DNA from: Nitrospiraceae bacterium
GTDB lineage: Bacteria; Nitrospirota; Nitrospiria; Nitrospirales; UBA8639
NCBI GenBank assembly: GCA_020632635.1
Contig: JACKFE010000006.1
Span: forward strand, 62,001-126,000
Reading direction: 5' to 3'
DNA: 64,000 nt
Position numbers and translations under genes: made by a program. The notes beneath the pieces are model-generated. The model was given only the letters and a program-made list of their open reading frames with translations, was not told where the DNA came from and ran no database searches. This document shows, piece after piece, positions 35,443-44,745 of this stretch. Within the stretch, counting starts at the first letter, position 1, and every line of letters begins with the position of its first letter.

Positions 35443-36486
35443 ATGCGAATCTTAGTGACCGGCGGAGCAGGCTTTTTAGGCAGCCACTTATGTGAATCGC
35501 TTATTCATCAACACCATGAGGTCATTTGTTTGGATAACCTCCTGACTGGCCGCGCAGAAAATATTGCCCCTCTCCTTGGGCATCCAAGATTTTCCTTCGT
35601 TCACTATAATGTTTGTGACTATCTCCATGTGGATGGCACCTTAGATGGTGTCCTTCATTTTGCCTCACCAGCCAGTCCACAAGATTATCTAGAATATCCT
35701 ATTGCCACGCTCAAGGTCGGAGCACTCGGAACTCATAAAGCCCTAGGATTAGCGAAAGCCAAGAATGCCAGGTTTGTCTTGGCCAGCACATCAGAAGTGT
35801 ATGGAGATCCTCTGGTCAATCCCCAGCCGGAAACCTATTGGGGGAATGTCAATCCCGTTAGTCCGCGAGGGGTTTATGATGAAGCCAAACGATTTGCGGA
35901 AGCCCTGACCACGGCTTACCATCGATACCATGGTGTCGATACCCGTATAGTAAGAATTTTTAACACCTTCGGTCCGCGGATGCGCCCCAACGACGGGCGC
36001 GTAGTTTCCAATTTCATTGTTCAAGCATTGGAAGGACTACCCTTGACCGTTTATGGAAAGGGAACGCAGACGCGAAGCTTTTGCTATGTGGATGATATGG
36101 TGGCTGGCATTCTCGCATTATTGCAGGCCCCACCCGATAATCCCACACACGATGCTCAATTTCACACTGAAGTTCGGATGGCCAGGACTCCGGCTAATCC
36201 TGAATCCATTCATGCGCCCACTAATATTGGCAACCCACAGGAATTGTCTATTCTGGAGATTGCCAATACCATCATCCAACTGACGCAGTCTCCAAGCATC
36301 ATCGACTTCCAATCTCTTCCCATCGACGATCCTAAAATCCGTCGCCCGGATATTCGAAAAGCCCAGACTCTGCTTAAATGGAACCCCCAAGTCGATCTGG
36401 AGCTTGGGATACAGAATACCATTCAATATTTCCGTTCCCTTATGACGTCCAACCCAAGCCGTCCCCAATCGAGGCTAACTGGATAA
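35443..36486 (+). CDS. NAD-dependent epimerase/dehydratase, UDP-glucuronate decarboxylase-like
   Basis: Extended short-chain dehydrogenase of 347 residues. Rossmann [10 protein letters not shown] at the N-terminus, the substrate-contact FASPASP, the catalytic Ser/Thr in [10 protein letters not shown], and YDEAKR with the YxxxK pair. [19 protein letters not shown] is characteristic of UDP-xylose synthase. The expected reaction is UDP-glucuronate to UDP-xylose plus CO2. An insert of about 20 residues ([18 protein letters not shown]) before the final domain is unusual. Divergent from the Tat-exported oxidoreductase. Confidence 0.85.
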   Translation: MRILVTGGAGFLGSHLCESLIHQHHEVICLDNLLTGRAENIAPLLGHPRFSFVHYNVCDYLHVDGTLDGVLHFASPASPQDYLEYPIATLKVGALGTHKALGLAKAKNARFVLASTSEVYGDPLVNPQPETYWGNVNPVSPRGVYDEAKRFAEALTTAYHRYHGVDTRIVRIFNTFGPRMRPNDGRVVSNFIVQALEGLPLTVYGKGTQTRSFCYVDDMVAGILALLQAPPDNPTHDAQFHTEVRMARTPANPESIHAPTNIGNPQELSILEIANTIIQLTQSPSIIDFQSLPIDDPKIRRPDIRKAQTLLKWNPQVDLELGIQNTIQYFRSLMTSNPSRPQSRLTG

Positions 36487-36622
36487 TAGGACGAAATTTT
36501 GCGAGCTAGTTTGTGTGGGGCTATGCCGACCTCCACGGTAGACTTTCGAGGTTGATTTTTCTACACTGAAAGTCCCCCGTTTAAATCACAACTCATCATC
36601 AGCTGGATCCCAGGAGGCCCCA

Positions 36623-37765
36623 ATGCCACACAGGTTGGCTCGTCTACTGTTCTTCCCTCTAGTCATTTTTCTCTTCGCCAGCACCCTTCCAAAAGACGCT
36701 CTAGCGGTAGATTTTGTCATTGTCGGCCCTCGTGCCGTCGGGATGGGGGGAGCAGGCGTCGCCGTCACCACGGACTCACTTGCCACCTATTGGAATCCGG
36801 CTGGCTTGGCTTTGACCTCAACGGTTGATATTCGCCTTCAAGCATCGGCTCAGGGAATCGACCGATTGGATCTTCGAGAAACCCTGGAAGATATCGATGA
36901 CATTGATCGCACCGACAGGTCCGCTACGAATCAAGCTCGATTACAGGCCCTGTTAAATGATCTAAACGGCGCATCCCTCTCAGCGCTGGCCGCAGTAGGA
37001 GCCTATTTCAAAGGGCATTGGGGGGATCATGCCTTGGGCCTGAATATTTCCAATGTCGGAACAGGCGGTCCATTCAACTCGACTCCCCTCACAGTGGTAG
37101 ACACCGGAACGCGATTGAATATTAGTGGACAATTACAAGTAAATTATCTGGAGGCCAGGCAAATTGCGGCATCCTATGCCTATGCCTTTTGGGAGAAAAA
37201 GATTTCGCTGGGGGTCACGGGAAAAATCATCCACGGTGTAGCCTATCGGCGGGGAATTACGGTCGATGATGCCGATGACACATTTGACATTTCCGACGAA
37301 CTCAAAAATGCCAAAAAATCCTATGAAGTCGGCATTGATGCAGGAGCCCTGATCACTCCCATTCCCTGGTTACGGTTGGGGATTGTGGGGAAAGATCTGA
37401 ATACGCCTTCATTCAAAACGCCGGCTGGCGGCGAGTTTAAACTTCGCCCACAAGCACGTGCAGGTCTCGCACTCCTGCCATTTGACTCAACCACCATCAC
37501 GGTTGATGCGGATCTCACCAAAAACAAAACCTTATTGCCTGGCATTCGCAGCCGAGTTCTCAGCCTGGGAGTGGAGCAAGGCCTCTTTGATGTGGTCTTC
37601 CTCCGAGGGGGTGTTTTAAAAAATATAGAAGATGCCAAAACCCGATTGACTCCAACCGCTGGCCTAGGGATTTCACTCTGGTCCCTGCGATTGGATGTCG
37701 GAGCCGGATATGATTTCGATCAACGCGGCGCATTGGGTGCCTTTTCACTGGGAATGACCTTTTAG
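36623..37765 (+). CDS. outer-membrane beta-barrel-like protein (TraF-like / PorV-FadL type)
   Basis: 380 residues. Signal peptide with cleavage after LPKDALA, then the start of a barrel of the conjugal-transfer TraF-like/OMP class: GPRAVGMGGAGVAVTTDSLATYWNPAGLA. The rest alternates polar and hydrophobic residues with barrel-like strands, ending LSLGMTF with terminal Phe, as in outer-membrane barrels. No conjugation genes lie nearby, so a lipid or small-molecule channel is more likely than a transfer role. Confidence 0.75.
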   Translation: MPHRLARLLFFPLVIFLFASTLPKDALAVDFVIVGPRAVGMGGAGVAVTTDSLATYWNPAGLALTSTVDIRLQASAQGIDRLDLRETLEDIDDIDRTDRSATNQARLQALLNDLNGASLSALAAVGAYFKGHWGDHALGLNISNVGTGGPFNSTPLTVVDTGTRLNISGQLQVNYLEARQIAASYAYAFWEKKISLGVTGKIIHGVAYRRGITVDDADDTFDISDELKNAKKSYEVGIDAGALITPIPWLRLGIVGKDLNTPSFKTPAGGEFKLRPQARAGLALLPFDSTTITVDADLTKNKTLLPGIRSRVLSLGVEQGLFDVVFLRGGVLKNIEDAKTRLTPTAGLGISLWSLRLDVGAGYDFDQRGALGAFSLGMTF

Positions 37766-37830
37766 CTTCATCGCCTCCTGACCTTCTCCTGAAACAAGGG
37801 GAAGAAGCAGTCAAAAAAGGAACCCACAGA

Positions 37831-39318
37831 TCATGGATGGCAATACGACTTCATCTCGTTCATGTAAGTGCGAAAGGGATCAGCCATAACAAAGACCGGG
37901 CTGCCACGGAATTGCAGGACTGACCAATTGATGACATAGGGAGGCACACGCCGGCCTGCAGGATGGTCGGCCAAGCTGGGAAACAAACGAGGTTCAGCTT
38001 GCATAGTTAGATAACGAATGGCTTCTCCCCGAGCAAAGGCACGGGTGTTTCTCGGAGGCACGGACTTGGCAAGGGTCACCGCTTCATCAGTCATGAAGCG
38101 TGGAGCATGCCCCTCATCCGTCAATGCGTGGTACAGGCCTTCCTGTTGGTTGACGTTATGATATTCCAGGTCCAGGCTCTTGAGCCACGGATCGCCCCAT
38201 TCCACCTGTTCGGCTTCTCGAAATTGAGCCAAGAGCCAGAGCTTGGATGCCCAATCCACACGGCCGACTACGGCCTCATACCCACCGCGCAAGTCCCTTA
38301 TCACCGCTTCCCAGTGTGCGAGGACCCAATCAGTCTCATCATCCTGCCCTGCATAGTGTTTGGCGGCGGCAGCCCAAAATATTTCTTGCACGTCCAACGC
38401 AGACAGCACCTTCCCGGTAGACAGGGTCATGAACCATTGACGGCTTTGATCGTGCGACAGATCGCGCAAGACCTGAACCGGGTCATCCAGATCAAGGCCT
38501 TGAGGGACATGGCCCTCTTCAATGAGTTGAAGCACCAGGCCGGTGGTGCCCATTTTTAAGAGAGTAGCTTCCTCAGCCATGTTGGAATCGCCCATTAATA
38601 AATGTAGACGTCTGAATCGGTTCGGATCGGCTAGCGGTTCATCCCGTGTATTTACAATTGCGCGATTATGTTGTACCCATTCAAAGAAATCGTTCACAAT
38701 AAAATCGGGCCGCTGGGAAATTTGAAAGACGATATCGGATGGTCTCGCATTGTTTGATCGTGGCCTGACGAGGCCTTCGATATCTTCCAACTCAATCCAT
38801 CCTTCCAGATTTCTGCTCATGCCTATGCGACCGGCTCCGGTAAAGACCTGCCGGGTAACCAAAAATGGAATCAGTTGTCCCAACCCGCGCTGGGTAAAGG
38901 GAAACTCCCGAGAAACCAAATAATTTTCATGACACCCAAAGGTGGCACCCGTTTCATGATCCACATTATTTTTGATAATGGACACCTGATCTGCAAGACC
39001 TAATTCCTCCAGGCAATCTTGAATAAGACAATCCCCTGACCGATCGAAGGTCAAGAGATCCCAAAGCGAATGACATTCCGGTGAGGCAAACTCAAGATGC
39101 CCCATATCCACATACATTCGTCCGCCGTTCAGCAAAAATCCCCCGTTACCTGGCGGTTCGTCATAGCCTCGATAGTGCAGATCAATGACGCCATGCTTTT
39201 TGGCGGTAAAGAGATGATCGATGACCCGATGGGCGATCCAGGAAGGTGACAATTCCGGCTGGTCCGATTTGATCAACAACCCATATTCGGTTTCCAATCC
39301 GAAAATACGATTATACAT
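37831..39318 (-). CDS. pafA: PafA-like ligase of the UBact-proteasome system
   Basis: Glutamine-synthetase-like ligase expected to join the C-terminal Glu of the small tag to lysines of target proteins. 495 residues: nucleotide/metal motif FGLETEYG, the catalytic-base region RMYVDMGHLEFASPE with its Asp, NNVDHETGATFGCHENYL, and NTRDEPLADPNRFRRLH. The ETEYG Glu pair and the Asp are intact. It is the last gene of the island, in the place pafA holds in Mycobacterium tuberculosis, after prcA by 23 bases, which together with the absence of the Dop loop supports PafA rather than Dop. Confidence 0.9.
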   Translation of the reverse strand: MYNRIFGLETEYGLLIKSDQPELSPSWIAHRVIDHLFTAKKHGVIDLHYRGYDEPPGNGGFLLNGGRMYVDMGHLEFASPECHSLWDLLTFDRSGDCLIQDCLEELGLADQVSIIKNNVDHETGATFGCHENYLVSREFPFTQRGLGQLIPFLVTRQVFTGAGRIGMSRNLEGWIELEDIEGLVRPRSNNARPSDIVFQISQRPDFIVNDFFEWVQHNRAIVNTRDEPLADPNRFRRLHLLMGDSNMAEEATLLKMGTTGLVLQLIEEGHVPQGLDLDDPVQVLRDLSHDQSRQWFMTLSTGKVLSALDVQEIFWAAAAKHYAGQDDETDWVLAHWEAVIRDLRGGYEAVVGRVDWASKLWLLAQFREAEQVEWGDPWLKSLDLEYHNVNQQEGLYHALTDEGHAPRFMTDEAVTLAKSVPPRNTRAFARGEAIRYLTMQAEPRLFPSLADHPAGRRVPPYVINWSVLQFRGSPVFVMADPFRTYMNEMKSYCHP

Positions 39319-39341
39319 AGCCAGGAGATATCCTCAACAGG

Positions 39342-40160
39342 TTAGGGGGCAGGCTGAAACCAAACCGGCAGGAGGGCTTGGAGCTCTTCGCCAGCCAACA
39401 CTCGATACGTCTCCATCGCACTCACGGTGCGGTCCAGAAGCACACATTCCAACGTTTCCTTCTGGAGAGTTTCTTGAAGACGTCGATGAACCACCTCTTC
39501 ATCCGGCAGAGGGCCAGGAAACGCTTTACCCTCCCGCTTATTTTCTTGGCTTTCCTCTCCTTCATCTTGAGAATCCGCTTGCAGCAGACTGGCCAATCCC
39601 CAAAACTGCAGCGCTTGGTTGAACGCCTCAGGCAGAGTCTCGGGAATCACTCGTTTCTTCCATTCATCTTGAAGGATTTTTTCGAGAGCCGGTCTGGCAA
39701 CCAGCACTCCCATATCTGACCGTTCTTCGAACAACCCATCATAATTTGTCGTAAAGATACGATCTTTTCCCGGCACCTTACCTACCTCGGCCAGCAATAT
39801 TTTGACAATATAGGGGGCACGAAAAATCTCTTCAAACGCCTGCTTCACTAACGGGGCCACCCCATTTTTGGTAAGCCGGGAGGCCGTCACGTCCAAAGGC
39901 GAGCGTTGAAACCCTTCCACGTGCGCTAAATCCAGCAAGGAAAATCTCACCTTTTCCAAGTCGGCCGGATGTCCCATGCCGCCTAAAGCAATCCGATCGT
40001 AAATTTCATAGAGTTTCGGGGTCCCGCGATGAACGGTTAGCAACAAGATTCCTTGCGTATAGGAAATGGCAATCAAGGGATTGCCCTGAATAAACTGATC
40101 ATCCAAATACTGCCGGCGATTGCCGACGGCCTCAACCCATCGATAGGGTTCCTCATACAT
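39342..40160 (-). CDS. prcA: proteasome alpha subunit
   Basis: 272 residues, forming the outer rings of the 20S core. It begins PYRWVEAVGNRRQYLDDQF and holds the alpha-type strands GILLLTVH and YDRIALGGMG. It lacks an N-terminal nucleophile, as expected. A charged linker (DEGEESQENKREGK) near residue 200 is long. The ATG overlaps the prcB stop by 8 bases (ATGTATGA) with AAGGTGG upstream, so the subunits are made in equal amounts. Confidence 0.9.
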   Translation of the reverse strand: MYEEPYRWVEAVGNRRQYLDDQFIQGNPLIAISYTQGILLLTVHRGTPKLYEIYDRIALGGMGHPADLEKVRFSLLDLAHVEGFQRSPLDVTASRLTKNGVAPLVKQAFEEIFRAPYIVKILLAEVGKVPGKDRIFTTNYDGLFEERSDMGVLVARPALEKILQDEWKKRVIPETLPEAFNQALQFWGLASLLQADSQDEGEESQENKREGKAFPGPLPDEEVVHRRLQETLQKETLECVLLDRTVSAMETYRVLAGEELQALLPVWFQPAP

Positions 40161-40941
40161 GACTGACCACCTTTTCTGCGTACAGATCTTTTAACTGATC
40201 AACAGAAATCGTCTGCACGCCTTTTGCCGTGATACGTTTGACCACGGGATAGAGTTTCGCTTGCGGATTGACCCCACCAGTGGCTGAATCAAATTCGGCT
40301 GCGCTGGTCAGTAAACGCAAAACCAATGTCAGGGCATGGCTCTCGGAATACGAGGCAATGGGGCCAGTGCCCCATTGATTGAGATAAAACATGATTCCCC
40401 GAATGGTCGAGGAGCCTGACCCAGATACCGCATAATCCACGCCCTCAAATTCCGCACCCAAGATATCGTAGAAAAAAATCTTTCCAGCTCCGTCCTGAAA
40501 GTCATACCCAGCAAAAATCGGCACCACAGCTCCTGTCCCAGCCAAGGCTGCCGGAGCGTTATTTTTCAGCAAGGTGGATAAGGCTCGCAATTTTCCTTCA
40601 AAACTCAAATCCTGGAGCTGGCTCCGTCGATAGTATTTAAAGGAATGCTCCAAGACACGAGCCATTTCAAAAGCCGTGGCTGGAACTCCGGCAATGGCTA
40701 GGACGGAATATCGATCGATTTCCAATACCTTATCCGTACGGTCATACATCACCAGATTACCGGCAGTGGCTCGACGATCACCGGCCACCAACACCCCATC
40801 CTGATATTTCAACGCCAATACGGTAGTCCCAGTGGTCAGAGGAGGGGCATCGCTCCCGGCAAACGACCGCCCGTTACCCTGATGGGAAAACTCATACCCC
40901 TGCTTTTTCAATAATTGAAAAAAATCCCCCTGGTTTCCCAT
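40153..40941 (-). CDS. prcB: proteasome beta subunit, catalytic
   Basis: About 262 residues. A 38-residue propeptide ends at TTG, and cleavage at Gly38/Thr39 would expose the nucleophile in TTVLALKYQDGVLVAGDRR; the active Lys/Asp partners are present (DRRATAGN, Lys near 71 region), with SGSGSS near the end of the core. Start is the ATG 5 bases after the tag gene stop. A 68-codon upward extension in the same frame overlaps the tag gene out of frame and has the composition of a shadow, so it is rejected. Confidence 0.93.
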   Translation of the reverse strand: MGNQGDFFQLLKKQGYEFSHQGNGRSFAGSDAPPLTTGTTVLALKYQDGVLVAGDRRATAGNLVMYDRTDKVLEIDRYSVLAIAGVPATAFEMARVLEHSFKYYRRSQLQDLSFEGKLRALSTLLKNNAPAALAGTGAVVPIFAGYDFQDGAGKIFFYDILGAEFEGVDYAVSGSGSSTIRGIMFYLNQWGTGPIASYSESHALTLVLRLLTSAAEFDSATGGVNPQAKLYPVVKRITAKGVQTISVDQLKDLYAEKVVSHV

Positions 40942-40946
40942 ACCGC

Positions 40947-41180
40947 TTATTCTCCCGTCCGCTGACGATAACGCTCTGCCTGCTTGGGATCCACCTTGCG
41001 CATCCGTTTCAATAAATTGTCTTTTGAGGGAGAATTGATATCTGGCCGTGCGGGCCCCGTCTCCGGTTCCCGATGCCCGGGAGGTTTCCCCAATGGATCC
41101 ACTGGACGCTCCCGTCGTTCCCATTCCGCCAGATTCGTTTCCCAAGCACTGCCCCTATCCCGAGATCGCCGTTGTATCAT
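40947..41180 (-). CDS. ubact: UBact, Pup-like protein tag
   Basis: 77 residues, very polar, no hydrophobic core, so probably disordered like Pup. The C-terminal part (NLLKRMRKVDPKQAERYRQ followed by RTGE) matches UBact of Nitrospirota in length, charge and ending. Ending in Gly-Glu, it needs no deamidation before conjugation. It lies 9 bases after the dop-like gene and 5 bases before prcB, the position of pup in actinobacteria. AAGGAGG five bases before the ATG is the strongest ribosome-binding site in the island. Confidence 0.9.
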   Translation of the reverse strand: MIQRRSRDRGSAWETNLAEWERRERPVDPLGKPPGHREPETGPARPDINSPSKDNLLKRMRKVDPKQAERYRQRTGE

Positions 41181-41189
41181 GAATCCTCC

Positions 41190-42701
41190 TTAGACAGGCA
41201 CACAAAAATTTCCTGGTTCCTGCGCGGTGTTGAGTCTCTCCACCTGACAAGCCACAGAGGTGGGATCGAGCAAATCTCCCATATCAAATACCAATCTCCG
41301 GGACCCTTGACGAAATGTCACACGCTCCCATTGCACAGACTCCAGATGAGATGGAAACTGACGGACACACCTCCCTCTCAAGCCTCCCCGAGTATCATCG
41401 GGTCCACACCCCATCGCCTGCTCAATATCGGAGTCCACGCAAATCCTGGCGGTCCGCCCTTCGGCCTCCAACCCTAAAAATAATCCTCGTTCGGGATCAA
41501 TATTATGATATTCCAAATCCAAACTTTTCAGCCAAGGATCATTCCATTCCAACCGCTCTTCCTGTATAAAAGTTTCCAAAAGCCACTGTTTGGTCACCCA
41601 ATCCAGCTTCCCTACTAAAGCCATCCGATCCGTTTCCAAGAGATCCAACGTCTGTTCCCATTCTTCTAGAATCCATTGCGTTTCTTCATCGCCGTCACGC
41701 AAGGCCTGAGATGCAGCCTCCAAATACTCCCGTTGAAGATCTAGGCCCGAAATGGATTTTCCGTTTTCCCGAAGGACGAGGGTTTTCAAGTCGGTATCTT
41801 GAGAAAGAGCTTGAATGGCTAACACGGGAGATTGCAGTTGCACCAAGGGAGCCTGGTTTCTGGCAATGAGATCCAACACGACCCGAGTCGTACCCACCTT
41901 CATGGCGGTAGCATATTCCGACATATTGGCATCCCCTACAATCAAATGTAGCCGACGGAAGCGGGTGCGATCGGCATGGGGTTCGTCACGCGTATTCAGG
42001 ATAGACCGATTGTGCATGGTATCCACCCCTAAGTCCTGCTCCATGAAATCAGCCCGTTGAGACAATTGAAACCCGCCTGCCTGATAGCCAGCCTCCTGCT
42101 TTTCCCGCCCCACTTTTCCCGCCCCGGCAATCAACTGGCGACTCACAAGAAAGGGCAGCAACCCTTCCACCAAGATGTGAAAATCCAACGATCGGGAAAC
42201 AAGATAGTTGTCATGGCAACCATAGCTATGCCCTTGAAAATCAGAGTTATTTTTATAGAGCTGCACGAAGGCTCCGCCAAGCACCGTATTTCTCCGCTTC
42301 GCCGCCGCCAGCAAAATTCGTTCGCCAGCACGATCATGCGCCACAAGATCTTTGAGCGTCCGACATTCCGGCGATGAATATTCGGGATGGGTATGGTCAT
42401 TATAAAATCTGGCGCCATTCGGCAGAACCAGGTCACTTTTCATTTCGTAGAATGAAAACGGCCGATGAGCGTCCTGTTCGGCAAAGAGGGCTTCCTCCTG
42501 ATCTTGAGCCAGCTCCGACACACGAAACCCCCGCTGATCAAGTTGGGGATGTTCATGTTGGTAATCCCAGTGGCGCCGGAAGGGTCCGTTCAGATAAGCC
42601 CGCACGAGTTCCATCGACTCCACTACCGGATCCAATTCAGCGGAATCCTCCCGCGTAATTCCATATTCTGTTTCAATGCCAAATAAACGAAGAGGCTCCA
42701 T
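41190..42701 (-). CDS. dop: Dop-like depupylase/deamidase homologue
   Basis: About 503 residues, related to PafA. FGIETEYGITRED gives the metal-binding Glu pair; SELAQDQEEALFAEQDAHRP, split here, falls where Dop has its extra loop; NGARFYNDHTHPEYSSPECR holds the catalytic Asp; NNSDFQGHSYGCHDNYL follows. In actinobacteria Dop converts Pup-Gln to Pup-Glu and removes tags. Because this tag already ends in Glu, tag removal is the more likely role. The second of two ATGs is chosen, 8 bases after AGGGAC. The order ATPase-dop-tag is as in M. tuberculosis. Confidence 0.88.
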   Translation of the reverse strand: MEPLRLFGIETEYGITREDSAELDPVVESMELVRAYLNGPFRRHWDYQHEHPQLDQRGFRVSELAQDQEEALFAEQDAHRPFSFYEMKSDLVLPNGARFYNDHTHPEYSSPECRTLKDLVAHDRAGERILLAAAKRRNTVLGGAFVQLYKNNSDFQGHSYGCHDNYLVSRSLDFHILVEGLLPFLVSRQLIAGAGKVGREKQEAGYQAGGFQLSQRADFMEQDLGVDTMHNRSILNTRDEPHADRTRFRRLHLIVGDANMSEYATAMKVGTTRVVLDLIARNQAPLVQLQSPVLAIQALSQDTDLKTLVLRENGKSISGLDLQREYLEAASQALRDGDEETQWILEEWEQTLDLLETDRMALVGKLDWVTKQWLLETFIQEERLEWNDPWLKSLDLEYHNIDPERGLFLGLEAEGRTARICVDSDIEQAMGCGPDDTRGGLRGRCVRQFPSHLESVQWERVTFRQGSRRLVFDMGDLLDPTSVACQVERLNTAQEPGNFCVPV

Positions 42702-42766
42702 CAGCATGTCCCTAATTGTAGATTCCCATCACCCTGGATACGACACGACAATCAAGAGATCATCAT

Positions 42767-44641
42767 TTAAATAATGGAGGAAGCCACCCGATCGCGACGG
42801 GCATCCTGCGCTTGGAATGAAGAGACCCCAACAACTTGTTCCGGCTGATAATCCAGCAACTTCAACCATTCTTCCGCAGAATCATCCGGTGGAAAAATTT
42901 CACTTTCCCGAAACTCATCTTCGACCGCTCGGGTTAAATCATCCAATGAAAGACCAACTCCTTTCGCATCCGGGGAATCAATGGCACGTTCGATTGCCAG
43001 TTCCTTGGCCCGTCTCACAATTCCGGCCAGCACGGCCCCACTAATAAAATTCTGGCGGTACAATACATCGCGCCTCCCATTCCGAAGCCTAATGGCCAGT
43101 ACTCGATTGTCCTCATGTCGTTGAAACAGCTGTTCAACCAGCTCTTCGATCAAGACATCCGGAATGGCATGAGGGCCGACCGTATTAATAAAACGGTCTC
43201 CACTGGCATAAGGAAGATCCGGAGTAAGGTAAATCCGTAGAATCTCCTTGGTGGCTTGTCGATCCGGCCGCCCCACTTTAATTTTCCGGTCAATCCTGCC
43301 TGACCGCAAAATCGCAGGGTCGATCAAATCCGGTCGATTCGACGCTAAAATCACTACCACCTGCGTCAGACTTTCAATGCCGTCCAACTCTGCACAAAAC
43401 ATCGGAACAACCGTATTCGCAACATTATAAGACCGAATGGCTCTTCGCGTTCCAAGAATGGATTCAGCCTCGTCAATAAAAAGAAATGGGAGCTTCCCTT
43501 CTTTTCGATGAGCACGAGCCTGCGCGAATATATCACGAACCATGCGCTCCGATTCTCCTACCCACATATTCAAAATTTCCGGCCCTTTGATATGGAGAAA
43601 AATCCCCCCGGTAATCTGTGAAGCAGAAAAAGCGGGGGAATCTGAGGGGGGGAAAACTGATTCTTTTTCTACGTGGTCGGCTAATAGACGCCCCAGGCTG
43701 GCAGCCGTCGCCTTCCCGATCAAGGTTTTCCCACACCCTGGAGGCCCATATAGTAAAAACCCTTTGGGTTGCTCAAAGGCATATTGTTGAAAAAGACTTC
43801 CGTGGAGCAAAGGATGTTCAATCGACCGTCGAATCGCCGCAATCGCTTTCTCCTGGCCGCCAATGTCTTTCCAGGTGACGGTTGGAAGGTCGGCCAACAC
43901 ATGTGTCTGAGAGGCAGACGGAGTCAACCGTTCAACAGCCAAGTGCATGGTGGGATCCAACCGTACTTCCTCTCCAACTTTTAAGTCGGAGGATAGAAGC
44001 TCGTCTGCCCGTTGGATCAGATTACCGGACCGCCCCAGATCCTGGTCGACACGCAAACGCCCGTCATCTAGGATTTCTCGAATTTTGACGACTGGCCCAT
44101 TCTGGTCATATCCCAAAGATCGAATGACCACAAACGCTTCATTGACCAAAACTTGATGGCCGCTTTTTAATGAATCCTCTGATAGCCGTGGATCAATGTT
44201 GGCATAATATTCAGCCCCTCCCACGATAACCCGGGCCAACAGATCATCTGAATGTCCCAAAAAAGTCCCCACCCGGTTCGCCGGAGCGGTTAATTTCTCC
44301 ACGACGGATTGAAGTTTCTTGAATTCCTTGTCCTGTTGCTGAAAGGAGGCCGACTGTTCTAACACCCGATGACGTATCTGATATATCAGCGGAACCCGAC
44401 CATCCCCTTCAGGCAAGGAAGCAAGACATTGATCAATGAGAGCCAAAAGAGACGGGGGAGAGCCTCCTGCTCCCTGACTCAGAGGAGATCGAGACTCATC
44501 AGGAACGGAATGAGAGGGAGAAAGACGATCACTCATAGACACCATTCTTTCCGGGACACCTATTGATAATTCGACGCCGCTGACTTCCATCGGCACCGAT
44601 TCACTTCTCATACGCCCCCGGTTCAAGAGAACGTCTCTCAT
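42767..44641 (-). CDS. arc: proteasome-associated AAA ATPase (ARC/Mpa)
   Basis: About 624 residues: an N-terminal coiled coil (FQQQDKEFKKLQSVVEKL, about 125-150), two OB-like segments (about 150-250), and one AAA domain with Walker A GPPGCGKT, Walker B PFLFIDEAES and sensor-like ILASNRPDLIDPA. In actinobacteria Mpa binds Pup through the coiled coil, unfolds the substrate and feeds the 20S core. The C-terminus (RRDRVASSII) lacks the GQYL-type docking tail of mycobacterial Mpa. The start is uncertain; ATGs about 96-105 bases downstream have GGAAAG before them. Confidence 0.9.
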   Translation of the reverse strand: MRDVLLNRGRMRSESVPMEVSGVELSIGVPERMVSMSDRLSPSHSVPDESRSPLSQGAGGSPPSLLALIDQCLASLPEGDGRVPLIYQIRHRVLEQSASFQQQDKEFKKLQSVVEKLTAPANRVGTFLGHSDDLLARVIVGGAEYYANIDPRLSEDSLKSGHQVLVNEAFVVIRSLGYDQNGPVVKIREILDDGRLRVDQDLGRSGNLIQRADELLSSDLKVGEEVRLDPTMHLAVERLTPSASQTHVLADLPTVTWKDIGGQEKAIAAIRRSIEHPLLHGSLFQQYAFEQPKGFLLYGPPGCGKTLIGKATAASLGRLLADHVEKESVFPPSDSPAFSASQITGGIFLHIKGPEILNMWVGESERMVRDIFAQARAHRKEGKLPFLFIDEAESILGTRRAIRSYNVANTVVPMFCAELDGIESLTQVVVILASNRPDLIDPAILRSGRIDRKIKVGRPDRQATKEILRIYLTPDLPYASGDRFINTVGPHAIPDVLIEELVEQLFQRHEDNRVLAIRLRNGRRDVLYRQNFISGAVLAGIVRRAKELAIERAIDSPDAKGVGLSLDDLTRAVEDEFRESEIFPPDDSAEEWLKLLDYQPEQVVGVSSFQAQDARRDRVASSII

Positions 44642-44671
44642 TCTACACTGAGAAGTTCACCTTACCCAAGT

Positions 44672-44713
44672 CAAAAAAAAACCGGGGATTCCCTATAACG
44701 GAACCCCCGGTTC
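44672..44713 (-). terminator. intrinsic terminator after the RRM gene
   Basis: On the minus strand an AACCGGGG/CCCCGGTT stem with an inner TTCC/GGAA part is followed by eight T residues. It separates the RRM gene from the proteasome ATPase gene. Confidence 0.85.
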
Positions 44714-44745
44714 TTTATCCGAGAAACACCGATGTCAGAAGTTTT

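Noticed and set aside
40942..41145. N-terminal extension of the proteasome beta subunit by 68 codons
   Set aside because: It overlaps the UBact gene in another frame, is Gly/Ser-rich as a shadow would be, and the ATG at 40941 fits family length and the propeptide site.
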